Assembly (NCBI RefSeq): GCF_003284935.1
Contig: NZ_QMEV01000006.1
Location: 1-64,000, forward strand
From: Mycobacterium colombiense
GTDB taxonomy: Bacteria; Actinomycetota; Actinomycetes; Mycobacteriales; Mycobacteriaceae
Reading direction: 5' to 3'
Length of the DNA stretch: 64,000 nucleotides
Part shown: piece after piece, positions 8,501 to 18,623 of the stretch
How positions within the stretch are numbered: position 1 is the first letter of the stretch
Layout: every line of letters starts with the position of its first letter
Notes under the pieces: model-generated
Database searches by the model: none
Told to the model about the DNA's origin: nothing
What the model saw: only the letters and a program-made list of their open reading frames with translations
Made by a program: the position numbers and the translations under genes

Positions 8501-9112
8501 CTAGACGCCGTGGGCGACTCTATGTGCGCGGACCGACGGCGCGATCCAGTCCTCCAGGAACCGTCGCAGCTCGCGGCCGGCGCGCGGCGGACGGCCGGGA
8601 TCGACGATCAGGGACTGCAGCATGCGCAGCATGATCTCGACCAGTTCGTCGAGCCCGCGCCCGGCGAAACCGGCCGCGGCCCAATCGACGCCGAACCGCT
8701 GCAGGATCGACCGGCCGAACCCGATGGCCACGTCCGAGGTCACCCCCGCGGTGAACGCGCTGGCCTTGCCGGGCTGGAATACCAGACTCAGGTACGTGTC
8801 ATGCGCGAGTTGCTCGAACGTGTAGGCGATGCCCTCGACCACCGCTTCGGTGGGATCGGTGATCGAACCCAGTTGCGCCGCAAGGCGATCCAGAAATCCG
8901 TCGACGGAGGACAACGCCGTGGCACCCAGCAGCGCCTCATGGTTGGGGAAGTACCGGTAGATCGTCTGCCGCGTTACCCCGAGCGTCGATGCGACCTCGG
9001 AGACGCTCACCGTCCCGCGCGCGTCGATGGCAGCGCGCGTCGCGGCGAGTATGCGCGCGACGGCCTCGTCATCGTCCGCCGGGATGTCACCCGACCAGCC
9101 ATGCCGGCGCAT
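8501..9112 (-). CDS. TetR-family regulator
   Basis: 203 aa from ATG 9112 (MRRHGWSGDIPADDDEAVAR). The HTH lies near residues 28-62: VSEVASTLGVTRQTIYRYF with NHEALLGAT following. The C-terminal ligand domain is unassignable. The frame is open further upstream, but an earlier start would run through the divergent promoter. It faces the Rieske oxygenase gene, and the shared region holds an ATACAA-N10-TTGTAT inverted repeat. It therefore very likely represses that oxygenase gene and itself. Confidence 0.82.
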   Translation of the reverse strand: MRRHGWSGDIPADDDEAVARILAATRAAIDARGTVSVSEVASTLGVTRQTIYRYFPNHEALLGATALSSVDGFLDRLAAQLGSITDPTEAVVEGIAYTFEQLAHDTYLSLVFQPGKASAFTAGVTSDVAIGFGRSILQRFGVDWAAAGFAGRGLDELVEIMLRMLQSLIVDPGRPPRAGRELRRFLEDWIAPSVRAHRVAHGV

Positions 9113-9144
9113 GGCGTGATCGTCGCACACGTCGGTGCCCGATC

Positions 9145-9172
9145 TTGACAATACAAACGATGGTGATTGTAT
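9145..9172 (+). promoter_or_regulatory. Rieske gene promoter overlapped by a TetR-type operator
   Basis: TTGACA (9145-9150) and TTGTAT (9167-9172) form a sigma-A-like promoter with a 16 bp spacer. The inverted repeat ATACAA (9151-9156) / TTGTAT (9167-9172), 10 bp apart, occupies the spacer and -10. Repressor binding would block RNA polymerase. The next gene starts at GTG 9204 behind GGAGGAGG. Confidence 0.6.
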
Positions 9173-9203
9173 GGTCCGGAGGGTTGGACCGGAGGAGGCC
9201 AGG

Positions 9204-10367
9204 GTGACGACGTTCGACCGACCGGTGCGCGGCACCGACGAGACGCTGACGCGGCGAGGCCTGCGGCATGCCCTGGACAAGACCACCGATCTGGCCGAAC
9301 GGGAACTGCGGGTGCCGCTGCACTATTACCGCGATCCCAAGATCACCGAGATCGAGGAAGCGCAGATCCTGCGCCGGGTGCCGCTGGCCATCGTCCCGTC
9401 GGCGCAGCTGCCGAACAAGAACGACTACGTGGTGCGTTCGGTGCTGGGCGATTCACTGCTGATCACCCGCGACCGCACCGGCGCCAGCCACGTCTTGCTC
9501 AACTACTGCCGGCACCGCGGCGCGATGCCGGCCTGCGGCTCGGGCAACGCCTCGCGGTTCGTCTGCCCGTATCACGCCTGGACCTACCGCAACACCGGCG
9601 AATTGTTCACGGTCCCGGGCAAAGCCGGCTTCGATTCGATGGACACCAAGGATTACGGGCTGGTGGAACTGCCCTGCGAGGAGCGGCACGGCTTCATCTG
9701 GGCGGTGCTGACCGCCGACGCGACCATCGATCTCGACGCACACCTGGGCGACTTCGGAGCCGAACTGGCGCTGTGGAACTACCAGGCCTACGGCTATCAC
9801 ACGCAGCGCGAATTCACCTCCGAGGTGTCCTGGAAGGGGGCACTGGAAGCGTTCGCCGAGGGATACCACTTTCCCTACGTGCACGGCCAGAGCCTCATCG
9901 GGCAGAACACGCTGGCCAACACGATGGTCTACGACGAGTTCGGCAAGCATCACCGGATCGGCTTTCCGTTCACCTGGATCACCAACGCCGATCCCACGGC
10001 GCCGCTGGACCCGGTGGCGAACATGGGGGTGATCTATTGGGTATATCCGAACCTCATCCTGGCCAATAGCCCGGTGGGGGTCGAGATCATCGACATGTTG
10101 CCCGCGGGTGCGCCGACCCGGTGCACGGTCCGCCACAGTTGGATGGGCCGCATCCCGGCCACCAACGACGAGATGAGAGCCGCGTACGACGCGGTCTTCG
10201 AAGGCGTCCACGCGGCCGTGCGAGACGAGGACTTCGCCATGCTGCCCCAGTGCGGCGAGGGCGTCCGGCACGGCCAGCACGACCACATGATCATCGGGCG
10301 CAACGAGATCGCCGTACAACACATGATCCGGGTGTTCGCCCAAGAACTGGGCGTTGCGCTGGGCTAA
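9204..10367 (+). CDS. Rieske non-heme iron oxygenase, large subunit
   Basis: 387 aa from GTG 9204, preceded by GGAGGAGG at 9191-9198. An in-frame ATG at 9135 lies upstream of the promoter and is unlikely to be used. The Rieske 2Fe-2S motif is complete: C-R-H (in YCRHRGAMPAC) and C-P-Y-H (in FVCPYHAWTY), near residues 95-120. The mononuclear-iron site shows AFAEGYHFPYVHG (about 215-227), with both His. These enzymes dihydroxylate or demethylate aromatic, sterol or quaternary-amine substrates, with electrons from a reductase not encoded here. Control by the divergent TetR gene is likely. Confidence 0.87.
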   Translation: MTTFDRPVRGTDETLTRRGLRHALDKTTDLAERELRVPLHYYRDPKITEIEEAQILRRVPLAIVPSAQLPNKNDYVVRSVLGDSLLITRDRTGASHVLLNYCRHRGAMPACGSGNASRFVCPYHAWTYRNTGELFTVPGKAGFDSMDTKDYGLVELPCEERHGFIWAVLTADATIDLDAHLGDFGAELALWNYQAYGYHTQREFTSEVSWKGALEAFAEGYHFPYVHGQSLIGQNTLANTMVYDEFGKHHRIGFPFTWITNADPTAPLDPVANMGVIYWVYPNLILANSPVGVEIIDMLPAGAPTRCTVRHSWMGRIPATNDEMRAAYDAVFEGVHAAVRDEDFAMLPQCGEGVRHGQHDHMIIGRNEIAVQHMIRVFAQELGVALG

Positions 10368-10446
10368 GAGTGTCGCCGTCGTTTGCGTGGGTACGCGCAG
10401 GCCGCCGCGGGTACTGATCCTCTGAACCCACGATGGAGAGGACCTG

Positions 10447-11580
10447 ATGGCGCATCGCGACCGCGACTCAACCGACGAATTGCTGGAAGAGCTTTTGTTG
10501 ACCTACGGGCCATGCGGGCAGGAGGACGCCGTACGCGAAGTCATCGCCCGTGAACTGCAACCCCTGGTCGACGACATGTGGACCGATGACGCCGGCAACC
10601 TGATCGGATATGTCGCCGCCGCCCCGTCGGCCGGCGATGGCGGGACGCCCACCCATCGCCACCGCACCGAGGCCATCCCCGGAACCGCTACACGGGTCAT
10701 GGCGCACATGGACGAACTGTCGATGATCGTCAAGCGCGTAGAGTCCGACGGCACATTGCATTTGACGCAGCTGGGCACCATGTATCCCGGAAACTTCGGC
10801 CTGGGTCCGGTCGCGGTCCTCGGCGACAACGAAACCCTCACGGCCGTACTGACTCTCGGGTCCGAGCACACCACCCAGGAAAGCTCGCGGATCTGGGAGA
10901 CCAAGCCCGATCAGGGCGACCGCGCGCTGGACTGGGATCACGTCTACGTCTTCACCGGCCGCACCGCCGACGAGTTGACCGCCGCGGGAGTGCACGCCGG
11001 CACCCGAGTCTGCACGCACCGCAGCAAGAGATCGGTGGTCGAGATCGGCGACTACGTCGGCGCCTACTTCCTCGACGACCGCGCCGCGGTGACCGCACTG
11101 CTGAACGCCGCGCGGCTGCTGCGTGAACGCCAACATCGGCCCGCCGACGACGTCTACCTGGTCTTCACCACCAACGAAGAGATCGGCGGCGTGGGGGGCA
11201 CCTACGCCAGCGCCACCCTGCCGGGTGACCTCACCCTCGCGCTGGAAGTCGGCCCCACCGAACACGAATACACCACCAGCGTTACGGGCGGGCCGATCAT
11301 TGGCTACAGCGACGCACTGTGCGTGTACGACAGGAGCGTCGCCGATCGGCTGCTCAAAATCGCCACCGACCGCGAGCTGTCACCACAGGCCGCCGCGCTG
11401 GGCGCCTTCGAATCCGATGCCTCGCACTCGAAGGCCAACGGGCTGACCGCGCGCGCCGGTCTGCTGTGCCTGCCCACGCTGAGCACCCACGGCTACGAGG
11501 TCATCGCCCGCCACGCGATCGACGACATGGCCGCGATCGTGGTCGATTTCGTGCTGGAGCCCAGCCAAAAGAAGTCCTGA
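10447..11580 (+). CDS. M42-family metallo-aminopeptidase-like protein
   Basis: 377 aa from ATG 10447, with GAGAGG about 7 nt upstream. Metal ligands of the M42/M20 clan are recognisable: AHMDE near 92, YFLDDRAAV near 206 (bridging Asp), the catalytic pair TNEEIGG near 240, LEVGP near 264, and the final His in STHGYE near 353. Family members are dinuclear-zinc aminopeptidases or deacylases of short peptides. It lies 79 bp behind the Rieske gene and may share its transcript. The product could process an amidated or peptidyl compound, which is speculative. Confidence 0.8.
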   Translation: MAHRDRDSTDELLEELLLTYGPCGQEDAVREVIARELQPLVDDMWTDDAGNLIGYVAAAPSAGDGGTPTHRHRTEAIPGTATRVMAHMDELSMIVKRVESDGTLHLTQLGTMYPGNFGLGPVAVLGDNETLTAVLTLGSEHTTQESSRIWETKPDQGDRALDWDHVYVFTGRTADELTAAGVHAGTRVCTHRSKRSVVEIGDYVGAYFLDDRAAVTALLNAARLLRERQHRPADDVYLVFTTNEEIGGVGGTYASATLPGDLTLALEVGPTEHEYTTSVTGGPIIGYSDALCVYDRSVADRLLKIATDRELSPQAAALGAFESDASHSKANGLTARAGLLCLPTLSTHGYEVIARHAIDDMAAIVVDFVLEPSQKKS

Positions 11581-11732
11581 AAACACCGCGATCGTGCTGG
11601 TCAGCCTGTTAGGCTGGCGACGCTTCACCGACCCCAGACGATGGGATTAGCACGTGGCGGGCGTGGCCTCTCGGATGTCGCCGACACACCGCGCGTCCAC
11701 CCGTTGAGCGCATCACCCGAAAGCGAATCCCC

Positions 11733-12749
11733 ATGACACGTCCCCGAATCCGCGCACGGGCGCCGCTGCGGATCTCGTTCGCTGGGGGCGGCACCGACGT
11801 GCCGCCCTTCCCGACGACCGAGGGCGGCTGCGTCCTGTCGGCCACCATCGACCGCTACGCCCAGGGATCGCTGGTGCCGCGCACCGACCGCCGGGTCAGC
11901 ATCGAATCGGTGGACTTCAAGACCACCCACGAGATGACGCTCGACAGCGAGATCCTTTACGACGGCAGCCTCGATCTGATCAAGGCCGCGGTGCGCAGAT
12001 TCGGCCGCGACGGCACGGACGGCTACGACCTGGTGCTGCGGTCCAGCGCGCCACCGGGTTCCGGGCTGGGCTCGTCGTCGACGATGATGGTCGCCCTCAC
12101 CGGCCTGCTCGCCGAGCATTACCGGGTACCGATGGGCGAATACGAGACCGCCCAGCTGGCGTGCGCCATCGAACGTGAGGACCTGGGCATCGCGGGCGGC
12201 ATGCAGGACATGTACGCCGCGACCTTCGGCGGCTTCAACTTCATCGAGTTCACCGACCGCGTGATCGTCAACCCCCTGCGGATCCGCGACGAAACGGCGT
12301 TCGAACTCGAACTGAGCCTGCTGCTGTGCTACACCGGCATCACGCGTGACTCCGCGCGGGTGATCGAGGACCAAACCCGGCGCGCCACAACGGGTTCGGA
12401 TGACACCCTGGCCGGACTGCGTGCCCAGAAGGATCTGGCGGTGGCGATGAAGGCGGCGCTGCTGACCGGCAAACTGAACGATTTCGGTGCGCTGCTCGGC
12501 GAAGCGTGGACGCACAAGAAGCGGATGTCGCCCTACATCACCAACGAGCGCATCGACGATCTCTACGACCTTGCGCTCAAGAACGGGGCGCTGGGCGGCA
12601 AGCTCACCGGAGCCGGTGGCGGGGGATACATCCTGCTGTTCTGTGACTTCGCCAAGAAACACCGCCTCATCGAAGCGCTCGAGGGCGCCGGGGCCACCAT
12701 CACCGAATTCGCCTTTGAAAGCAAGGGATTGACAACATGGTCGGCATGA
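11733..12749 (+). CDS. hddA: D-glycero-alpha-D-manno-heptose-7-phosphate kinase (GHMP kinase)
   Basis: 338 aa from ATG 11733. RAPLRISFAGGGTDVPPF (about 7-24) is the typical HddA N-terminus. The GHMP phosphate-binding loop SSAPPGSGLGSSSTMM lies near 102-117, and the C-terminal KLTGAGGGGYILLF near 290. It phosphorylates sedoheptulose-derived heptose-7-phosphate at the alpha anomeric position, the step specific to the GDP-heptose route. The stop overlaps the gmhA start as ATGA. M. tuberculosis carries the same trio (Rv0113-Rv0115) elsewhere in its genome, so its presence here marks relocation or a second copy. Confidence 0.9.
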   Translation: MTRPRIRARAPLRISFAGGGTDVPPFPTTEGGCVLSATIDRYAQGSLVPRTDRRVSIESVDFKTTHEMTLDSEILYDGSLDLIKAAVRRFGRDGTDGYDLVLRSSAPPGSGLGSSSTMMVALTGLLAEHYRVPMGEYETAQLACAIEREDLGIAGGMQDMYAATFGGFNFIEFTDRVIVNPLRIRDETAFELELSLLLCYTGITRDSARVIEDQTRRATTGSDDTLAGLRAQKDLAVAMKAALLTGKLNDFGALLGEAWTHKKRMSPYITNERIDDLYDLALKNGALGGKLTGAGGGGYILLFCDFAKKHRLIEALEGAGATITEFAFESKGLTTWSA

Positions 12750-13354
12750 CCGAGCCGGATGTCGTCTCGCCGAGCGTCGAGCTGGTCCAGCAGCGGCTGG
12801 CCGAGACGATCGCGGTCAAGCAACAAATGCAGCGGGGTGATTTCGCCGCGCAGACCGTCGAGGTGGCGCGCGTGATCATCGGTGCACTGCGCGCCGGCGG
12901 GAAGGTGATCTTTTTCGGCAACGGTGGTTCTGCGCAGGACGCCGGACATTTGGCGGCGGAACTGATGGGCCGCTTCGCTTTTGACCGGCCCGGGCTGGCG
13001 GCGATCAGCCTTCCCGACGCCACGGCGGCCATGACGGCGATCGGCAACGACTATTCCTACGACGAGGTGTTCGCCCGCCAGGTGCTCGCCGCCGGGCGTC
13101 CCGGAGACGTGGTGGTCGGACTGACGACGTCGGGCAACTCGCCGAACGTCGTTCGTGCGCTCGAGGTGGCCGGCCAGGCGGGCATGACGACCGTCACTCT
13201 GACCGGCGCGCACGGCGGCAAGGTGGCCGACGTCGCCGATATCTGCATCCGGGTGCCCAGCCACGACACCGGGCGCATCCAGGAGGCGTGCCTGCACCTG
13301 GGCCACTCCATCTGCGAAATGGTCGAAGCGGCACTGTTTCCCAGGCCGTCCTGA
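12746..13354 (+). CDS. gmhA: Sedoheptulose-7-phosphate isomerase (SIS domain)
   Basis: 202 aa from ATG 12746, overlapping the hddA stop by 4 bp (an ATG at 12737 is the alternative). Single SIS domain: FFGNGGSAQDAGHLAAELMG near 55-74 and LTTSGNSPNVVRALEVA near 126-142 are the classic GmhA sugar-phosphate loops, with DTGRIQEACLHLGH near 174-187. It converts sedoheptulose-7-phosphate to D-glycero-D-manno-heptose-7-phosphate, the first step of heptose activation. Neighbours hddA and gmhB supply the next two steps. Confidence 0.92.
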   Translation: MTEPDVVSPSVELVQQRLAETIAVKQQMQRGDFAAQTVEVARVIIGALRAGGKVIFFGNGGSAQDAGHLAAELMGRFAFDRPGLAAISLPDATAAMTAIGNDYSYDEVFARQVLAAGRPGDVVVGLTTSGNSPNVVRALEVAGQAGMTTVTLTGAHGGKVADVADICIRVPSHDTGRIQEACLHLGHSICEMVEAALFPRPS

Positions 13355-13362
13355 CATCGACG

Positions 13363-15092
<1,730 letters not shown>

Positions 15093-15272
15093 GACCGGTG
15101 CCGTAGCGCTCCAGCTCCCGCGAGTCTGCGGACCATCAGGAGAGTTTCGAATCCGCCGGCGCGGTTGACGACGACGTCGTCCCCCCTAAGCCGGCGTGAC
15201 GGAGGTTATTCCGACCGCCCTGCACGGGCGTGGGGGAGACGGCATGGCCGCGTCCTGTGCTATCAACTCCTC

Positions 15273-15959
15273 ATGCGGCCGTTCGGGATTGGCCCGGCGC
15301 TGACTACCGCGCTCACGTTGGCCGTCGCCGGGTGTGCTCATCCACCCGCGCCCAAACCCCCGGCCGTCCCGGCAAAGACGTCGACCAACAACGCTGCCGT
15401 CAATCCCGCCAACATCAAACGCGTGGTGCGCGACCTGCCGCCCGGTTACGAGGTGACCACCGGAATTCCCAGCGCGGCCTCCCCGCGGGTGATCTGGAGC
15501 CTGGGGGACGACCTGCAGGCCAAACCCGCCACGTGTGGGACGCTCGCCGACCCCGGGAACGGGCGCGACCAGTCGGCGCAGGGCATCTCGGCCTCCGGCA
15601 GCGGCGGGATCGTCAACGCGGTGGTGGTGGCTTTGCCGGGGCCGGTGGATTTCCCCGGCGAGTTGGTCACCGCGTGCGCCCAATGGTCGGAGACCGCCGG
15701 GAACACCGTGGTGCATGTCCACCTCATCGACGCGCCGCACGTCGAAGGTGTCCAAACCGTCGGCATGGTGGCCGACGTGAAGTCGTCGGTCGAGTCGGGC
15801 ACCGAAATCGATTCGCACATCTACACTTTCACCGCCTACCTGGGCAATTACTACGCGTTCACCACGTTGACCACCGATCCGGGTTCAGCGCTTCCGGTGC
15901 TGCCACCGCAATTCGCCGCGGATCTGCTCGCCAAAACGGTGTCCACGTTGCGCAGCTGA
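15273..15959 (+). CDS. DUF5642-like lipoprotein (Rv0999-type)
   Basis: 228 aa from ATG 15273. MRPFGIGPALTTALTLAVAG then Cys is a lipoprotein signal peptide (lipobox A-V-A-G-C). A Pro/Ala-rich linker follows, then a compact domain with TCGTLADP and a late Cys (VTACAQW) that could form a disulfide. The family is a mycobacterial exported group of unknown function. The next gene encodes a second member, so this is probably a tandem duplicate. Upstream ATG codons would put the signal peptide inside the protein and were rejected. Confidence 0.72.
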   Translation: MRPFGIGPALTTALTLAVAGCAHPPAPKPPAVPAKTSTNNAAVNPANIKRVVRDLPPGYEVTTGIPSAASPRVIWSLGDDLQAKPATCGTLADPGNGRDQSAQGISASGSGGIVNAVVVALPGPVDFPGELVTACAQWSETAGNTVVHVHLIDAPHVEGVQTVGMVADVKSSVESGTEIDSHIYTFTAYLGNYYAFTTLTTDPGSALPVLPPQFAADLLAKTVSTLRS

Positions 15960-15986
15960 GCTCCCGGCTTGGGTAGATTGGCCACG

Positions 15987-16637
15987 ATGTCCAAGATGTT
16001 GCTCGCGGTCGCTGCCGTCTGCGTTTTGGCCGGCTGTTCATCGGCCACTCACCCGGCGAAGGTCGACATCAGCAAGGTGGTCGACGTGAAGTCCAGCTTC
16101 GGACCCGAGTACAAGGTCAGCGACATCAGCGAGCGGGGAATCGACCCCAAGTTCCTGGCCGGTCGCAAGCTGCCCGACGGGTTGACGTTCGACCCCGCGA
16201 ACTGCGCGAAAGTGGCGGCCGGGCCCGACATGCCGGCCGATCTGCAGGGCAACATGTCCGCGGTCACCGCCGAGGGCCGCGGCAACCGGTTCGTGGTGAT
16301 CGCGCTGGAGACCTCAAAAGCGTTGCCCCTCAACGACCCCGGAAAGGACTGCGCCAAGGTGACCTTCGCCGGCCCGCAGATGCGCGGCGGCGTCCAGGTG
16401 GTCGAGGCGCCGCAGATCGACAGCACCCGCACGCTGGGCGTGCATCGCGTCATGCAGGCGCTGACGCCGGGTGGCCCGCGCACCGGGGAGTTGTACGACT
16501 ATTCGGCCGCATTCGGCGACTACCAGGTGATCGTCATCGCCAACCCGCTGGTGATTCCCGACCAGCCCGTGGCCCCGGTCGATACCCAACGCGCCCGCGA
16601 CCTGCTCGTCAAAGCGGTGTCGGCGGTGCGCGCCTGA
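15987..16637 (+). CDS. DUF5642-like lipoprotein, second copy
   Basis: 216 aa from ATG 15987. MSKMLLAVAAVCVLAGC is a lipoprotein signal peptide with lipobox L-A-G-C. Downstream, DVKSSFGPEYKVSDISERGI, an ANCAK segment and KDCAKVTF supply two cysteines in positions like those of the gene just upstream. Both share the order of signal, short linker, about 170 aa domain, and a C-terminal DLLVKAVSAVRA-type helix (DLLAKTVSTLRS in the other copy). Function unknown; cell-envelope location is predicted. The 27 bp gap suggests co-transcription. Confidence 0.72.
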   Translation: MSKMLLAVAAVCVLAGCSSATHPAKVDISKVVDVKSSFGPEYKVSDISERGIDPKFLAGRKLPDGLTFDPANCAKVAAGPDMPADLQGNMSAVTAEGRGNRFVVIALETSKALPLNDPGKDCAKVTFAGPQMRGGVQVVEAPQIDSTRTLGVHRVMQALTPGGPRTGELYDYSAAFGDYQVIVIANPLVIPDQPVAPVDTQRARDLLVKAVSAVRA

Positions 16638-16643
16638 CCGCGC

Positions 16644-17261
16644 CTAGCGCACGCCTCGCGGCCGGAACTGAATGCTGACCCGCGGACCCACCGAGGCCGT
16701 CGTCTTGGGCACGGCGTGCTCCCAGGTGCGTTGGCATGACCCGCCCATCACCAGCAGATCGCCGTGCGACTGCGGCAGCCGCAGCGAGGGGCCGCCGCCG
16801 CGACGGCGCATCGCGAAGGCGCGGGTGGCGCCCAGGCTGACGATCGCCACCATGGTGTCCTCGGTGCTGCTGCGGCCGATGGTGTCGCCATGCCAGGCGA
16901 CGCTGTCCGAGCCGTTGCGATAGCAGCACAACCCCACCGTGGTGAAGGGTTCACCGAGTTCGCCGGCGTAGATGTCGTTGAGTCGGCGGCGCAGCCGGGC
17001 CAGCTCCGGATGCGGCGGCTCGTCGACGGCGAGGTCGTGAAAGCTCACCAGCCGCGGCACGTCGACCACCCGGTCGTACATCTGCCGGCGTTCCTCGCGC
17101 CAGGGCACCCTCGACAGCAGGTCCTCGAGCAGCTCGTCGGCATCGGTGAGCCAGCCCGCACGGATCTCGATGAACGCGCCGTCGCCAAGTTGTCGGCGCT
17201 CGGTGTGCTGGAACAGGGAGCCTTGAACCGCGATCTCCACGACGCCGAGTTTATCGCACAT
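16644..17261 (-). CDS. AlkB-like 2OG-Fe(II) dioxygenase (Rv1000c homologue)
   Basis: 205 aa from ATG 17261 (MCDKLGVVEIAVQGSLFQH), the same length as Rv1000c. The frame is open back to 18617 only because it is antisense to arcA. Iron ligands H-x-D in VAWHGDTIG (about 128-136) and the distal His in TWEHAVPKT (about 184), followed by PRVSIQFRPR with the 2OG-binding Arg, are all present. The family oxidatively removes alkyl groups from nucleic acids. It is convergent with the preceding lipoprotein gene (6 bp between stops) and divergent from arcA. Confidence 0.85.
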   Translation of the reverse strand: MCDKLGVVEIAVQGSLFQHTERRQLGDGAFIEIRAGWLTDADELLEDLLSRVPWREERRQMYDRVVDVPRLVSFHDLAVDEPPHPELARLRRRLNDIYAGELGEPFTTVGLCCYRNGSDSVAWHGDTIGRSSTEDTMVAIVSLGATRAFAMRRRGGGPSLRLPQSHGDLLVMGGSCQRTWEHAVPKTTASVGPRVSIQFRPRGVR

Positions 17262-17333
17262 CCGTTCGATGGCGCGGCGCGCGCGGCGCGCGTGTGGCGG
17301 GACGGGGTGCCCCGGCGCCGCTACGGTTGAGCT

Positions 17334-18545
17334 GTGGGTGTTGTCGAGCTGGGCACCAATTCCGAGGTCGGCGCGCTGCGCGTGGTCATCCTGCACCGTC
17401 CCGGTGCCGAGCTGCTCCGGCTGAACCCGCGCAACGTCGACCAGCTGCTGTTCGACGGCCTGCCGTGGGTCGCCCGCGCGCAAGACGAGCATGACCGGTT
17501 CGCCGCGCTGTTGCGGTCGCGCGGTATCGAGGTGCTGCTGCTGTCGGATCTGCTCACCGAGGCGCTGACGCACAGCGGAGCCGCGCGGATGCAGGGCGTC
17601 GCGGCCGCCGTCGACGCGCGACGGCTCGGAGTGCCGTTGGCGCAAGAACTTTCGGCATACCTGCGGGGGCTCGAGCCGGCCCGACTGGCCCAGGTGCTGA
17701 TGGCAGGCATGACGTTCAACGAGTTGCCGGCGGACACCCGGACCGACGTGTCGCTGGTGCTGCGCATGCACCACGGCGGCGATTTCGTCATCGAGCCGCT
17801 GCCCAACCTGGTGTTCACCCGCGACTCGTCGATCTGGATCGGACGGCGGGTGGTGATTCCGACGCTGGCGCTGCGCGCCCGCGGCCGCGAGGCCTCGCTG
17901 ACCGACCTCATCTACGCCCACCACCCGCGGTTCACCGGCGTGCGCCGCGCCTACGAGTCGCGCACCGCGCCCGTCGAGGGCGGTGACGTGCTGCTGCTGG
18001 CGCCCGGCGTCGTCGCCGTCGGGGTGGGGGAGCGGACCACCCCCGCCGGCGCGGAAGCGTTGGCGCGCAGCCTGTTTGACGACGACCTGGCGAACACCGT
18101 GCTCGCGGTGCCGATCGCTCAGCGGCGCGCCCAGATGCATCTGGACACGGTGTGCACGATGGTCGACACCGACACCGTGGTGATGTACGCCAACATCGTC
18201 GACTCGCTGTCGGCGTTCACGATTGCGCGCACCCCCGACGGCGTCGCGATCAGCGACGAGGCCCCGTTCCTGGAGGCCGCGGCCAAGGCGATGGAAATCG
18301 ACAAGCTGCGGGTCATCGACACCGGGCTGGATCCCGTCGTCGCCGAACGCGAACAGTGGGACGACGGCAACAACACGCTGGCGCTGGCGCCCGGTGTGGT
18401 GGTCGCCTATGAGCGCAACGCGCAGACCAACACTCGCTTGCAGGACGCCGGCATCGAGGTGTTGACCATCGCCGGATCCGAATTGGGCACCGGCCGCGGC
18501 GGTCCCCGGTGCATGTCCTGCCCGGTCGCCCGCGACCTGTTGTAG
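17334..18545 (+). CDS. arcA: Arginine deiminase
   Basis: 403 aa from GTG 17334. It hydrolyses L-arginine to citrulline and ammonia. Guanidino-modifying-enzyme motifs: [10 protein letters not shown] near 161-170, [11 protein letters not shown] near 215, the catalytic His in [11 protein letters not shown] near 266-276, and the nucleophile Cys in GGPRCMSCP near 395. Length equals Rv1001. No arcB, arcC or arcD lies nearby, as in M. tuberculosis, so it is not part of a full arginine-fermentation operon. Start chosen because the homologous N-terminus [11 protein letters not shown] follows directly. Confidence 0.94.
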   Translation: MGVVELGTNSEVGALRVVILHRPGAELLRLNPRNVDQLLFDGLPWVARAQDEHDRFAALLRSRGIEVLLLSDLLTEALTHSGAARMQGVAAAVDARRLGVPLAQELSAYLRGLEPARLAQVLMAGMTFNELPADTRTDVSLVLRMHHGGDFVIEPLPNLVFTRDSSIWIGRRVVIPTLALRARGREASLTDLIYAHHPRFTGVRRAYESRTAPVEGGDVLLLAPGVVAVGVGERTTPAGAEALARSLFDDDLANTVLAVPIAQRRAQMHLDTVCTMVDTDTVVMYANIVDSLSAFTIARTPDGVAISDEAPFLEAAAKAMEIDKLRVIDTGLDPVVAEREQWDDGNNTLALAPGVVVAYERNAQTNTRLQDAGIEVLTIAGSELGTGRGGPRCMSCPVARDLL

Positions 18546-18550
18546 GTAGC

Positions 18551-18615
18551 GCGCCGAGATTGCCGCCATGGTCGTGATCGGGGCCAAAGCACAGCCCTCA
18601 TGGCAATCTCGGCGC
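18551..18615. terminator. 14-bp inverted repeat between arcA and pmt
   Basis: GCGCCGAGATTGCC (18551-18564) and its exact complement GGCAATCTCGGCGC (18602-18615) flank a 37-nt loop between two convergent genes. No T-run follows on either strand. It may act as a bidirectional terminator or be a mobile-repeat remnant. Confidence 0.45.
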
Positions 18616-18623
18616 AATGAGCG

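Noticed and set aside
17262..18617. Long N-terminal extension of the AlkB-like gene on the reverse strand
   Set aside because: It is antisense to arcA and has no domain; the protein starting at 17261 has exactly the length of Rv1000c.
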